A stretch of DNA of 64,000 nucleotides from Shewanella eurypsychrophilus (GTDB lineage: Bacteria > Pseudomonadota > Gammaproteobacteria > Enterobacterales > Shewanellaceae): NCBI RefSeq assembly GCF_007004545.3, contig NZ_CP045503.2:2078501-2142500 (forward strand), read 5' to 3'. The notes under the pieces are model-generated. The model had not been told where the DNA came from. It did no database searches and saw only the letters and a list, made by a program, of their open reading frames with translations. Position numbers and translations under genes: made by a program. Each line of letters opens with the position of its first letter. Position 1 is the stretch's first letter. Shown here piece after piece: positions 27,048-36,889 of the stretch.

Positions 27048-27866
27048 CTAGGTCGCCGCTTTCATATTGCGAGTAAATTCGCCAAGTTTAGCAAGTAGCG
27101 TGACTTCATCATCTTTGTGGGCTGCGATGATCTTAACCACCGCCGAGCCGGAGATAACCCCTGCTGCCCCGGCTTGGATGGCGGCTTTCACTTGGCTTGG
27201 CTCGGCGATGCCGAAGCCTAGCAGTGGTGGCGCACCGTTAAATTCTTTCAATCGAGATAAAATCTCACCGATAGGCATACCCGCTTTAGACTCGGTACCA
27301 GTCACCCCTGCGCGCGATAGTAAGTAAGTATAACCTTCACCTTTCTCACTCACTTGTTGCAATGTTTCTCTATCTGCATTTGGTGGTGCGATAAAGATAG
27401 GACAAACATTGTGGGCCTTAGCCGATACGATAAAAGGCTCTGCTTCCTCAACGGGTACATCGGCGATCAGTACCGAATCGACGCCAGCAGCTTGAGCGCT
27501 AGCATAGAAGGTATCGATACTCTTGGTATAAACCAAGTTAGCATAGAGTAAGAGTCCGATAGGAAGATCTGAGTATTTAGCACGAATGCTGGTTAGCATT
27601 TCGAAACACTGAGTCGGCGTGGTACCCGCTTCCAGTGAACGCAGATTGGCACCTTGAATGACTGGGCCATCAGCCAGTGGGTCTGAGAAGGGAAAACCTA
27701 ACTCTAAGGCATCGGCACCATTGTCGACTAAACAGTCGATGATTTTCAGTGACAGTTCAGGGCTGGGATCGCCTAGGGTCACGAATGGCACAAATGCGCC
27801 CTGATTTTTTGCCTTCAGTGCGGCAAATGCTGCCTGGTAACGGCCTGCTTGTTTAGATTCAGTCAT
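27048..27866 (-). CDS. trpA: Tryptophan synthase alpha chain
   Basis: 272 residues. It cleaves indole-3-glycerol phosphate to indole and glyceraldehyde 3-phosphate. The signature [18 protein letters not shown] holds the catalytic acidic residue, with [10 protein letters not shown] before it and [10 protein letters not shown] near the end. The ATG at 27866 overlaps the trpB stop by eight bases and sits behind GAGGAGAG within trpB; the longer open frame is only read-through into trpB. Last gene of the trp operon. Confidence 0.97.
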   Translation of the reverse strand: MTESKQAGRYQAAFAALKAKNQGAFVPFVTLGDPSPELSLKIIDCLVDNGADALELGFPFSDPLADGPVIQGANLRSLEAGTTPTQCFEMLTSIRAKYSDLPIGLLLYANLVYTKSIDTFYASAQAAGVDSVLIADVPVEEAEPFIVSAKAHNVCPIFIAPPNADRETLQQVSEKGEGYTYLLSRAGVTGTESKAGMPIGEILSRLKEFNGAPPLLGFGIAEPSQVKAAIQAGAAGVISGSAVVKIIAAHKDDEVTLLAKLGEFTRNMKAAT

Positions 27867-29079
27867 TGCCACTCTCCTCTGTTTGCTGGCTCGTTTGTGA
27901 TTTCTCACGCTCTTCAAGAATATCTGCAACGGTGAAGATATCTTTATCGCCACGACCAGATAAATTGATCACTAAAAGCGTCTCTTTAGTGGCTTTTTCG
28001 GCAAGCTTAAGGGCATAAGCGATTGCATGGGCCGACTCTAGCGCCGGAATGATACCTTCACTGCGGGCAAGCAGCTGGAAGGCTTCTAATGCCTCATCAT
28101 CGGTAGCTGATTCGTAGGTTGCCCGGCCAGTTGCGGCAAGGTGTGCGTGCTGCGGCCCCACGGATGGGAAGTCGAGGCCTGCCGATACTGAGTAAGACTC
28201 TTCAATTTGTCCCTCTTTATCTTGCATGAGCGGCGCCTTCATACCGAAGAAGATACCCGTTTTTCCGTGTTTAAGCGGTGCGCCATGCATGGGCGTATCG
28301 AGACCAAGTCCAGCAGGTTCTACACCGATAAGCTGTACACTTTCTTCATCGATAAAATCGGCAAACATACCGATGGCATTTGAGCCACCGCCGACGCAGG
28401 CAATAACAGCATCGGGAAGGCGACCTTCACGCTCTAGGATCTGTCTCTTCGTCTCCTCACCGATCATGCGCTGGAACTCACGTACTATGGTTGGGAATGG
28501 ATGTGGCCCTGCAGCCGTACCGAGCAAGTAATGGGCTTTTTCATAGCTGCCAGACCAGTCACGCATGGCTTCGTTACAGGCATCTTTTAGTGTCGCAGAG
28601 CCTGAAGTCACCTCTATCACTTCAGCACCCATTAACTTCATTCTGAAGAGATTGGGCGACTGACGAGCGGCATCTTTAGCGCCCATGTAGACCTTACATT
28701 TAAGATCTAGCAGTGCACAGGCTAGGGCGGTGGCTACGCCATGCTGACCTGCTCCCGTTTCGGCGATGATCTCTTTCTTACCCATACGTTTAGCAAGCAG
28801 GGCCTGGCCCAATACCTGATTGGTCTTGTGAGCACCGCCATGAAGCAAGTCTTCACGTTTTAGGTAGATCTTTACCAGCGGATTAGGACTCAAGTTACGA
28901 GTGAGGGTTAACGCTGTTGGCCGACCCGCATAATTTTTCAGGAGATCGCTAAACTCAGCCTGAAATTCAGGGTCGTCCTGGGCTTCAATAAAGGCGGTTT
29001 CGAGCTGTTTAAGCGCTGGTACCAAGATCTGCGGTACGTACATACCGCCGTATTCACCAAAGTAGGGATCAAGCTTCAT
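27859..29079 (-). CDS. trpB: Tryptophan synthase beta chain
   Basis: 406 residues. A PLP enzyme that joins indole and serine to make tryptophan in the alpha2beta2 complex. The PLP lysine is Lys85 in [12 protein letters not shown], with the glycine-rich phosphate loop [11 protein letters not shown]-terminal [14 protein letters not shown] is typical. The C-terminal tail ([18 protein letters not shown]) is slightly longer than usual and carries the trpA ribosome binding site. Confidence 0.97.
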   Translation of the reverse strand: MKLDPYFGEYGGMYVPQILVPALKQLETAFIEAQDDPEFQAEFSDLLKNYAGRPTALTLTRNLSPNPLVKIYLKREDLLHGGAHKTNQVLGQALLAKRMGKKEIIAETGAGQHGVATALACALLDLKCKVYMGAKDAARQSPNLFRMKLMGAEVIEVTSGSATLKDACNEAMRDWSGSYEKAHYLLGTAAGPHPFPTIVREFQRMIGEETKRQILEREGRLPDAVIACVGGGSNAIGMFADFIDEESVQLIGVEPAGLGLDTPMHGAPLKHGKTGIFFGMKAPLMQDKEGQIEESYSVSAGLDFPSVGPQHAHLAATGRATYESATDDEALEAFQLLARSEGIIPALESAHAIAYALKLAEKATKETLLVINLSGRGDKDIFTVADILEEREKSQTSQQTEESGND

Positions 29080-29214
29080 TATATGTCCTTAAAATAGATC
29101 TGCTGCGCATCTCTATTGATACCGCTTCGCGGCGTGAGAATAAAAATATTATATGTGTACAGGTCTATCACCAGTGACTTGCAAAGAAGCGTGGATAGAC
29201 CTAACCATAAATTG

Positions 29215-30696
29215 TTAGTACTGTCGAAGAGCTGCAAAGGTTGATTGGATCAGTTGGTGATCTTTAACCCCAGGTTCACTCTCCAAGCCTGAATTGAAAT
29301 CTAAGCCGTAAAAGCCTTGTCTGGCTGCATCCTTGGCATTATCGGTATCTAAACCGCCTGCAAGCATGGCGTTAGCACGACTCGGTAGTGTTTGCTGCCA
29401 GTTAAAGGTTTGCCCTGTACCGCCAAACTGCCCACCGGCTTTGCTGCTTTTGCTATCGAACAAGATACGGTCTGCATTGGTCGGAATGGGTAATTGACTA
29501 TTAGTAGCATCAAGATGAAGGTCGACATCAATGGCTACCGCCTTCCAAATTTGTGCGTTGCAGCCGACAGACTCGAGAGCACTGCGAACTTGAGTTATTT
29601 CGAACTCAGTTTCACTACCATGAAGTTGCACAGCAAACAGTCCAAGCGTGCTGGCGATGTCGGCAACAAATTCAGCGGTTTCGTTGACAAATACACCCAC
29701 GAAATGGAGCTGTTTACCTGTGTCACGTTGAGTGTGCACTAGGTTCAAAGCACGCTCAGGGCTGATATAACGAGGTGACTTTTTAGCAAAAATAAGCCCG
29801 CCATAGATGGCGCCTGCATCGGCTACAGCCGTAACATCTTCAATGGACGTTAGACCACAAACTTTGTTGTGACCCAAAGTGAGGGTACGGCATGCCAAGT
29901 CTAGGTCTTCTGCTGCCATCAAAGAGCTGCCAACTAGGAAGCCATCCACTAACGGGCTGAGTCGGCGAACTTGTGCCTGATTATAAATTCCTGACTCACT
30001 GATAACGATACGATCGCTTGGAATGTGGGGAGCGAGCTCCTCTGTGGTCGCCAAATCGGTAGACAAGTCACGCAGGTTACGGTTATTGATGCCAATAATG
30101 TTAGCACCCAGAGAAATGGCACGTTCAAGCTCTTCTAAGTTGCTCACCTCGGTGAGCATATCGAGTTGGTACTTGTTAGCCTCTGATGCTAAAGCACGAT
30201 ATTGCTCATCATCGAGCACTGACAGCATGAGTAAAATCGCATCGGCTCCTTGGTGGGCGGCAAGTTTTACTTGATAACTATCGACAAAGAAGTCTTTGCA
30301 TAAAATCGGCTGTTTCACACGAGCTCGGACTTTAGGAATATAGTCCATATCACCTTGGAAAAACTGCTCATCGGTGAGTACCGAGATACCTGCGGCGTAA
30401 TGATTATAGACATCAGCAATCGCTTCGACGTCAAACTCCGCTCGAATCAATCCTTTCGATGGACTGGCCTTCTTGCACTCGAAGATGAAACCGGCATTGG
30501 GAGCGCGTAATGCTTCGAACAAGCTGCGATCTGAGATTTTAGGCTTGAGGTCCGCTTCAGGAAAACGCAGCTTGAGTGATGCGATATGCGCGACTTTGGT
30601 ATCGACAATTTTTGTCAGTACATTACTGGTTTTAGCTAATGGCTCTGTCTGATTGTTATTTCTTAAATCTTCTGAACTATTTTTTCGACTATTCAC
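29215..30696 (-). CDS. trpCF: Bifunctional indole-3-glycerol phosphate synthase / PRA isomerase
   Basis: 493 residues fused as in enteric bacteria. The N-terminal half is indole-3-glycerol phosphate synthase (FECKKASPSKG, ILCKDFFVD, IGINNRNL). The C-terminal half is phosphoribosylanthranilate isomerase (KVCGLTSIEDV, FVGVFVNE). They catalyse steps 3 and 4 of tryptophan synthesis. The GTG start at 30696 is behind GGAGCAGTAGA and leaves an N-terminal extension of about 20 residues over E. coli TrpC. The 135-bp gap to trpB contains an inverted repeat (AGGTCTATC...GATAGACCT). Confidence 0.96.
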   Translation of the reverse strand: MNSRKNSSEDLRNNNQTEPLAKTSNVLTKIVDTKVAHIASLKLRFPEADLKPKISDRSLFEALRAPNAGFIFECKKASPSKGLIRAEFDVEAIADVYNHYAAGISVLTDEQFFQGDMDYIPKVRARVKQPILCKDFFVDSYQVKLAAHQGADAILLMLSVLDDEQYRALASEANKYQLDMLTEVSNLEELERAISLGANIIGINNRNLRDLSTDLATTEELAPHIPSDRIVISESGIYNQAQVRRLSPLVDGFLVGSSLMAAEDLDLACRTLTLGHNKVCGLTSIEDVTAVADAGAIYGGLIFAKKSPRYISPERALNLVHTQRDTGKQLHFVGVFVNETAEFVADIASTLGLFAVQLHGSETEFEITQVRSALESVGCNAQIWKAVAIDVDLHLDATNSQLPIPTNADRILFDSKSSKAGGQFGGTGQTFNWQQTLPSRANAMLAGGLDTDNAKDAARQGFYGLDFNSGLESEPGVKDHQLIQSTFAALRQY

Positions 30697-30711
30697 TCTA
30701 CTGCTCCGGCT

Positions 30712-31749
30712 CTATTTGGCTGCTGTGCTGGCGCTAGCAAGCTGCTCGAGTAATTGGTATGCCTTGCCACTTTCTAAAGTGGTTAGGGCTAGGGCGGTGC
30801 CAGATTTTACTGAGTCACACACACCAGAAATATATAAAGCACACCCCGCATTAGCGGCAACGGCATCACGATGCGCCGCTTGGCCACGACCCTGAAGAAT
30901 TGCGCGGGTGAACTCTGCATTTTCTTGTGGCGTTCCGCCCTCTAAATCTTTGAGATTGGCCTGGGTAATACCTAAGTCATCGGGGGTGAGTTGGTACTGA
31001 TTTATCTCACTATCTACCAGCTCACAAACAAGGGTATCACCGTGAATCGCCACCTCGTCGAGTCCGCTGCCATGAACCACCATCGCGCGCTTCATTCCTA
31101 AGGCTTTTAACACTTGAGCGATAGGTTCAACTAACTCACTGCTATAGACGCCGAGCACAATAAAGTCAGGGTGAGATGGATTAATCAGTGGACCAAGAAC
31201 ATTAAACAGAGTGCGTGTTTTTAATGCCTGTCTAACAGGCACTGCATGACGGACTCCACCATGGTAATGCGGGGCAAACAGGAAGCAAAGACCTAACTCA
31301 TCTAAGCAATCACGAGCCGTGTCTGGAGACATGGTTAAGTCGATACCAAATTGAGCCAATAAATCAGATGAGCCAGATTTACTCGACACACTGCGGTTAC
31401 CATGTTTAGCAACCTTTGCTCCAGATGCCGCTGCTACAAAGGCGGCTGTGGTGGAGATATTGATGGTGTTATGACCATCGCCTCCGGTACCGACGATATC
31501 GACGATGCCTTGAGCTTGAGTGGCATAACTTGGGGATGGAAATGGTTTCGCCGCCGCACGAAGTGCATCTGCAGCACCTGAAATCTCATCGATGGTTTCG
31601 CCGCGCATTTTCATGGCGATGAGCATTCCAGCCATCGCCACCTCGCTCATCTCACCTTGAATGATGCTGCTAACTAAAGTGTTAGCCTCTGTGCGTGTCA
31701 CGCTTTGTCCCGCATACAGTTTATCTAGTAGAGGTTGAAGCTGGCTCAT
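30712..31749 (-). CDS. trpD: Anthranilate phosphoribosyltransferase
   Basis: 345 residues. It transfers phosphoribose from PRPP to anthranilate. The PRPP-binding GTGGDGHNTINIST and AKHGNRSVSSKSGSSDLL motifs are intact. It is a separate gene, unlike the trpGD fusion of E. coli. The start overlaps the trpG stop (ATGA). Confidence 0.97.
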   Translation of the reverse strand: MSQLQPLLDKLYAGQSVTRTEANTLVSSIIQGEMSEVAMAGMLIAMKMRGETIDEISGAADALRAAAKPFPSPSYATQAQGIVDIVGTGGDGHNTINISTTAAFVAAASGAKVAKHGNRSVSSKSGSSDLLAQFGIDLTMSPDTARDCLDELGLCFLFAPHYHGGVRHAVPVRQALKTRTLFNVLGPLINPSHPDFIVLGVYSSELVEPIAQVLKALGMKRAMVVHGSGLDEVAIHGDTLVCELVDSEINQYQLTPDDLGITQANLKDLEGGTPQENAEFTRAILQGRGQAAHRDAVAANAGCALYISGVCDSVKSGTALALTTLESGKAYQLLEQLASASTAAK

Positions 31750-32357
31750 TTTGCATCTCCAGTTATGGTTGAGACATCAGTACCGGTTAAATAGCTGAGA
31801 GTTTGCGTCAGCAGTTGGCTGCCGAGTGTCGTCAAAATAGATTCAGGGTGAAATTGGAAACCAACGGCCTTGTGATGCTTATGAGAGATAGCCATTGGCA
31901 TCTCCTCGGTGGTGGCGATCACGTTAAGGCATTCAGGTACCTGAGTTGCCACTAAACTGTGATAACGCGCAACAGGCAGAGGTGAAGGCAGGCCAGCAAA
32001 CAGCTCGATGCCTTCATGGAAGGTTGGGCTAGCTTTACCATGAACGACATGGGGGGCACGCTCTACTTTACCGCCATAGTGCTCTACTAAGGCTTGATGG
32101 CCAAGGCAGATCCCTAACATAGGTACCTTACCGGCTAGTTTTGCAATCAGTGCCATTAAGCAGCCTGCTTCATGAGGAGCGCCAGGCCCTGGTGACAAGA
32201 CCAAGGCAACTTTTTCATTCTCATTGAGTAGCTTAGCTGCAATAAATTCAGCATCTAGGTCATTACGATAGATCACGACCTCAAAGCCTAGGCTTCTGAA
32301 TTGATCGACTAGGTTGTAGGTGAAAGAATCGAAATTGTCTAAAAGATAGAGTTTCAT
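31746..32357 (-). CDS. trpG: Anthranilate synthase glutamine amidotransferase subunit
   Basis: 203 residues, class I glutamine amidotransferase. The nucleophile is Cys84 in GICLGHQ, with the His-Glu pair in QFHPESIL. It supplies ammonia to TrpE. Overlaps trpE (ATGA) and trpD (ATGA), showing tight coupling. Confidence 0.97.
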   Translation of the reverse strand: MKLYLLDNFDSFTYNLVDQFRSLGFEVVIYRNDLDAEFIAAKLLNENEKVALVLSPGPGAPHEAGCLMALIAKLAGKVPMLGICLGHQALVEHYGGKVERAPHVVHGKASPTFHEGIELFAGLPSPLPVARYHSLVATQVPECLNVIATTEEMPMAISHKHHKAVGFQFHPESILTTLGSQLLTQTLSYLTGTDVSTITGDAK

Positions 32358-33910
32358 AGCCCGCCTCCAATTTTAATGGCTGTGATCACAGCTTGTGCTT
32401 TTTGACGGGTTTCATCGGCTTCGGCTTGTGGGTCTGAGTCATAGACAACACCAGCACCCGCTTGAATATGGGCAATACCGTTTTTAACAAACGCAGAGCG
32501 GATCACGATACAAGTGTCCATATCGCCAAGGCCATTTAAGTAGCCAGCCGCGCCGCCGTAACTGCCACGCCTTGTTTGTTCAACGGCGCGGATCAGCTGT
32601 GAAGCACTGACTTTTGGGGCACCAGTTAGTGTCCCCATATTCATACAAGCTTGATAAGCGTGCAGCGCATCTAAGTCATTACGAAGTTGGCCGGTAACTC
32701 GGCTGACTAAATGCATTACATGGGAGTATCTATCTACTTTTAATAACTCTGGAATTTTACGGGTACCACTTTGACTGATACGCGCGACGTCATTACGGGC
32801 CAAATCAACCAGCATCAGATGTTCAGAAAGCTCTTTCTTATCTAAACGAAGCTCTAGCTCTATACGGCTATCGAGGTCGGCATCAATTTGACCATCAGGG
32901 GTTTTTCCACGCTGACGAGTCCCAGCGATAGGATATATTTCGACTTGATTGGTGCTGGTCTCATATTTCAAGGCACTTTCTGGGGAGGCACCAAACACGG
33001 TGAAATCATCGCCTCTGACATAAAACATATAGGGACTTGGATTGGTTAGACGTAACGCGCGATATGCGCCTAGCGTATTAGGGCAGGGAAGACTGAAGCT
33101 ACGTGACGGCACGACCTGGAAAATATCACCAGCGATAATATGCGTTTTAAGATCCCTCACCGTCGCTTTAAAGGCGTCATCTGAGACATTGACAGTGACA
33201 TCTGCATTAACAGGGACGAGAGCTGAAGCCGCTTTGACCTGTGATATCTGTGCATTAACGGAATCAATGCGAGCGGTTAAGATTGCAGCGTAAGCATTTT
33301 TATCTGTGGTGTCTGTAATGAAGTTATGGGTGATAATATCAGCCGTTTCTTGCTGACGGTCGACCGTTATTAAGGTTTCTGCAAGATAAAACAGGTAATC
33401 AGGACAGGTATTGTCACCGTTGTTAACTTGAGGTAGAGGCTCGACAGTATCGATTAAGTCATACGCTAGCACACCACCTAAAAATAGATCTTCAAAAGCT
33501 GGCTTGTCACCGCAATCTATCTCTTGTATTAATGCTCGAAGGCCATCGAGCGGCGAGGTTGCTTTGAGTCTGGCATCTTCATCTAGCTGCTCGGTTTCCT
33601 TGACCAAAGTGAGCTTTAGTACATTGGTTTCTAGATTAGAGCTAGCGTGTTTAAAATATGTTTGTATCGGTAACAGTAGCGATTGGCCATTGTCTGTGAG
33701 CGCGGTAAAGGTCAATTGGTAACCTTCGCAGCGGATCATCAAGGCGGCATGGGAGAGAATAATGCTCTTGATGTTGTCCTTACTCTCAATTTCAGCAGAT
33801 TCGAGCAACATGGTGTGTGGCGCATCTTGGGTGAGGTGCTGATATAAACTTAAAGGATCATCCGGGTAGGAGATCCGCTCCTTACTCGTGCTGACTTGAG
33901 CTAGTTTCAT
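32354..33910 (-). CDS. trpE: Anthranilate synthase component I
   Basis: 518 residues. It makes anthranilate from chorismate. The chorismate-binding core carries the blocks IFQVVPSRSF, PIAGTRQRG and GAGVVYDSDP, and the N-terminal LLESAEIESKD matches the tryptophan feedback region (LLES) of enterobacterial TrpE. It is the first structural gene, downstream of the leader peptide and attenuator. Confidence 0.97.
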   Translation of the reverse strand: MKLAQVSTSKERISYPDDPLSLYQHLTQDAPHTMLLESAEIESKDNIKSIILSHAALMIRCEGYQLTFTALTDNGQSLLLPIQTYFKHASSNLETNVLKLTLVKETEQLDEDARLKATSPLDGLRALIQEIDCGDKPAFEDLFLGGVLAYDLIDTVEPLPQVNNGDNTCPDYLFYLAETLITVDRQQETADIITHNFITDTTDKNAYAAILTARIDSVNAQISQVKAASALVPVNADVTVNVSDDAFKATVRDLKTHIIAGDIFQVVPSRSFSLPCPNTLGAYRALRLTNPSPYMFYVRGDDFTVFGASPESALKYETSTNQVEIYPIAGTRQRGKTPDGQIDADLDSRIELELRLDKKELSEHLMLVDLARNDVARISQSGTRKIPELLKVDRYSHVMHLVSRVTGQLRNDLDALHAYQACMNMGTLTGAPKVSASQLIRAVEQTRRGSYGGAAGYLNGLGDMDTCIVIRSAFVKNGIAHIQAGAGVVYDSDPQAEADETRQKAQAVITAIKIGGGL

Positions 33911-34016
33911 CTATTGTCTCGCTTCTCTAATCCGTTTTTAAATAAGTTGATATTAATACTCTTTACGATGAGCTTAGATACCTGTCTTGACTTGTTGCTG
34001 TATTAAAATTGGGTAC

Positions 34017-34042
34017 AAAAAAGCCCGCATCTTGTGCGGGCT
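34017..34042 (-). terminator. trp attenuator terminator
   Basis: GCCCGCA (34023-34029) and TGCGGGC (34035-34041) form the terminator stem, and six A's on the plus strand (34017-34022) give a U tract on the minus-strand RNA. The TGTGC and GCGGG segments between leader and stem can pair with the GCACA and CCCGC of the stem's first arm, giving an antiterminator. Confidence 0.88.
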
Positions 34043-34093
34043 TCTTGTTTAATCTTGTCTCTTTTACATGAGCACAGAATTTCACACCACCCG

Positions 34094-34150
34094 CTAAGTT
34101 GGGAAGTGCCACCACCAATTGATGTTTTGTGCTGGAAATAACGTTTTCAT
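34094..34150 (-). CDS. trpL: trp leader peptide
   Basis: An 18-residue peptide (MKTLFPAQNINWWWHFPT) with three consecutive Trp codons, then TAG, directly before the attenuator. Ribosome stalling at the Trp codons when tryptophan is scarce would favour the antiterminator. The gene is too short for normal ORF calling. Confidence 0.92.
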   Translation of the reverse strand: MKTLFPAQNINWWWHFPT

Positions 34151-34197
34151 CGTGAAGTTGAGTCCGTTTTAAAAGAAAGAACATGTAAAAGATAAAA

Positions 34198-34249
34198 TAC
34201 TAATTATGCATTAAGTTCGTTTATAAAATGCATTCAGTGGCTATATCAA
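34198..34249 (-). promoter_or_regulatory. Probable trp promoter and TrpR-operator-like region
   Basis: On the minus strand, TTGATA (34249-34244) and TTATAA (34226-34221) are 17 bp apart, a good -35/-10 pair. The predicted start near 34214 lies in an imperfect inverted repeat (TACTAAT...TTAAGT, 34198-34219) that loosely resembles the trp operator. The promoter is plausible; the operator is weak. Confidence 0.45.
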
Positions 34250-34420
34250 AACATTAGCGGCTTGATCATGTCAATTGAATATTTTTATATTTGAGCATAT
34301 CTGACCAGAAGAGCGTGAGTTTTGGATACTTCTCTACCTTATAAGTAGCATTTTACAAATAATTGTTAGGCCATTTAACTCTTTTCCCCTTTTGCTAACA
34401 AACTCAAGTAGAATAAGCCC

Positions 34421-35287
34421 ATGACAGATGAAACTTTATTAATCGATCTCCATAGCCACTCAAGCGCTTCCGACGGTCAACTCACCCCTTCCGAACTCAT
34501 TGAACGCGCCATTGATAATGGTGTGCAGATATTTGCTATCACAGATCACGATACGACTGGGGGCTTAGCAGAAGCACATGCCTATAATCAGGCACATGAA
34601 TCTCCATTAACCTTGCTTAATGGTGTCGAAATTTCGACGCGCTGGCATAATCACGATATTCATATTGTGGGTCTTAATGTCAGCTTAGATAATGAATCGT
34701 TCGAAGCTTTTTTGGCAAACCAAAGAGAGTTAAGAGAACTAAGAGCGAAAGAGATCGGGATCAGATTGGCAAAGGCTGGAATTGAAGGCGCCTATGAGGG
34801 CGCAAAAGCCTTAGCAGGAGAGGCGGCTTTGAGTCGTGGTCATTATGCGCGCTGGTTGGCGACGAATGAGTATGCAACAAGTACTGCAAATGTGTTTAAG
34901 AAGTACCTCGCCCGTGGAAAAACAGGTTATGTGCCCAATAATTGGTCTGATATGGCTACTGCAATCGAGAAAATACACCAAGCTGGTGGCATTGCAATAT
35001 TGGCACACCCAAGCGGTTACAAGCTTTCCTCTAAATGGGTCAAGCGTTTAGTGAGAGAGTTTAAAGAGGCGGGTGGAGATGCTATGGAAGTCATTGTCAG
35101 TCGCCAGACCATAGAAGATCGAAATAATTTAATCGCACTGAGTTTACAGAATGAGCTTGCTGCCTCCCTGGGCAGTGATTTTCATTTTCCCGGTAGCTTT
35201 ATTGAACTTGGTAAGAGTATGTACCAACCCAAAGGTGTGAACTGGGTATGGCAGATGGATAATTGGAAAATGGGCCAAGCCGCTTAA
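34421..35287 (+). CDS. rnm: PHP-domain 5'-3' exonuclease Rnm (YciV/TrpH)
   Basis: 288 residues of the PHP family. The metal-binding motifs are visible: DLHSHSSASDG at the N terminus, AITDHDTTGG near residue 47, LAHPSGY in the middle and GSDFHFPG near the end. E. coli YciV (RNase AM) removes 5' nucleotides from RNAs, including maturation of rRNA 5' ends. It is divergent from the trp operon, as in enteric bacteria. Confidence 0.93.
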   Translation: MTDETLLIDLHSHSSASDGQLTPSELIERAIDNGVQIFAITDHDTTGGLAEAHAYNQAHESPLTLLNGVEISTRWHNHDIHIVGLNVSLDNESFEAFLANQRELRELRAKEIGIRLAKAGIEGAYEGAKALAGEAALSRGHYARWLATNEYATSTANVFKKYLARGKTGYVPNNWSDMATAIEKIHQAGGIAILAHPSGYKLSSKWVKRLVREFKEAGGDAMEVIVSRQTIEDRNNLIALSLQNELAASLGSDFHFPGSFIELGKSMYQPKGVNWVWQMDNWKMGQAA

Positions 35288-35368
35288 CGACCTTTATGTT
35301 GAGATTGGATAATCTTAGCGAGCAGAAGGCTTGAAGCACCATATTGATAAGAATTGGATGAAAAGATC

Positions 35369-35989
35369 ATGAGTCAGTTTTTTTATGTACACGAAGAAAA
35401 CCCGCAACCACGGCTGATTAATCAAGCGGTAAATGCACTTAAAAGTGGTGGTGTGATCGTATACCCAACAGATTCAGGTTATGCCCTGGGATGTCTGCTT
35501 GGCGATAAAGATGCGATGAGCCGTATAGTGCGCATACGCCAGATTGAAAATGACCATAATTTTTCATTGATGTGTCGCGACCAGTCTGAGTTATCAGCCT
35601 ATGCGAAAGTGGATAATCAGGCTTATCGAGTGTTGAAGCACAATACGCCAGGTCCTTATACGTTTATCTTTAAGGCCAGTAAAGAGGTGCCAAAGCGTCT
35701 ACAGAGCCCTAAAAAGAAAACTATAGGCATTCGAGTTCCGGATAATGTGATTGCACTTGCACTACTCGAAGCGCTAGACGAGCCTTTGATGTCGACCAGT
35801 CTCATTTTGCCCGGTGAAGAGTTTACCGAGTCAGATCCTGAACATATCCGTGACATTTTGGAACATCAGGTCGATGCCATTATTCATGGTGGTTATTTGG
35901 GTGAGAAACCGACGACTGTGATTGATATGTCTGAAGGTGATATCGAAATTATCCGTGAGGGTGTTGGTGATATTTCACCTTTTGTTTAA
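35369..35989 (+). CDS. yciO: YrdC/Sua5-domain protein YciO
   Basis: 206 residues that closely match E. coli YciO (MSQFFYVHEENPQPRLINQA start, GGVIVYPTDSGYALGC, TPGPYTFI). It has the dsRNA-binding-type YrdC fold related to TsaC, which makes threonylcarbamoyl-AMP for tRNA t6A, but YciO's cellular role is unresolved. The ATG at 35369 matches the E. coli start. Confidence 0.93.
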   Translation: MSQFFYVHEENPQPRLINQAVNALKSGGVIVYPTDSGYALGCLLGDKDAMSRIVRIRQIENDHNFSLMCRDQSELSAYAKVDNQAYRVLKHNTPGPYTFIFKASKEVPKRLQSPKKKTIGIRVPDNVIALALLEALDEPLMSTSLILPGEEFTESDPEHIRDILEHQVDAIIHGGYLGEKPTTVIDMSEGDIEIIREGVGDISPFV

Positions 35990-36100
35990 ACTGTGCAACC
36001 GATATGTATCAAGGTATAATCGCGCGCCATTGTTTATGAGCAAGAGGCTGAGTCAGCTTGGACATATTCAATTTTTAACCTACTAAACTGAGGACAATGG

Positions 36101-36889
36101 ATGCAGGGGACTCAAAAAAGGTTGCCCTTGGCCATAGTCAAAGGTGAGCCGGTTAAACAGCTACCGGTAGATCTGTTTATTCCACCTGAAGCGCTCGAAG
36201 TGTTTCTTGAATCCTTTGAAGGGCCACTGGATCTACTGCTGTATCTGATCCGTAAGCAGAAACTCGATGTTGTGGAATTGCCTATCTGGCCTGTCACTAA
36301 GCAGTACCTTGAGTATATAGAGCTGCTTCAAGGTGCACGTGTTGAGCTTGCTGCTGATTACTTAGTGATGGCGGCCACGCTTGCAGAGATAAAATCTCGA
36401 TTATTATTGCCAAGACCTGTGATCGAGAATGAAGAAGAAGAGGATCCTCGTGCTCAGTTGATCCGCCAACTGAAAGCTTATGAAGTCATTAAAGAAGCGC
36501 AGCAGCAGCTAGATGAGTTACCTCGTCTAGAGCGAGATGTGTTTCAAGCAAAAGCAACACCAGCACCGGATATTAAGCCTGTGTTACTGCCGCCTGAGGT
36601 TTCGCTTTTTGAGATAGCCAGAGCATTTGGCGCTGTGATGAAACGAATAGCAGCCACAGAGCATCATCATGTAAAACGCGAGGTGTTGTCTACTCGAGAG
36701 CGTATGGCACAGATTCTATCTCTGCTCGATGGTGAGGACTATCTACCTTTTGAAGCTTTGTTTGATGTTGCCGAAGGTCGCAGTGGCGTTGTGGTGAGCT
36801 TTTTAGCTTTGATGGAGCTGGTTAAAGAGCTTCTTGTGGAGCTGGTACAAACTGAACCGTTTTCAACCATACACGTTAAGGCATATTGA
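36101..36889 (+). CDS. scpA: Segregation and condensation protein ScpA
   Basis: 262 residues, kleisin of the Smc-ScpAB condensin. The N-terminal FEGPLDLLLYLIRKQKLDV is the ScpA signature, followed by YLVMAATLAEIKSRLLLP. Start behind GAGGAC. The stop is directly followed by the scpB TTG start. Many gammaproteobacteria use MukBEF instead, so the partner SMC must be elsewhere if this complex is active. Confidence 0.93.
   Translation: MQGTQKRLPLAIVKGEPVKQLPVDLFIPPEALEVFLESFEGPLDLLLYLIRKQKLDVVELPIWPVTKQYLEYIELLQGARVELAADYLVMAATLAEIKSRLLLPRPVIENEEEEDPRAQLIRQLKAYEVIKEAQQQLDELPRLERDVFQAKATPAPDIKPVLLPPEVSLFEIARAFGAVMKRIAATEHHHVKREVLSTRERMAQILSLLDGEDYLPFEALFDVAEGRSGVVVSFLALMELVKELLVELVQTEPFSTIHVKAY

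Noticed and set aside
27867..27953. N-terminal extension of trpA
   Set aside because: It lies wholly inside trpB; the internal ATG has a ribosome binding site and the family start.
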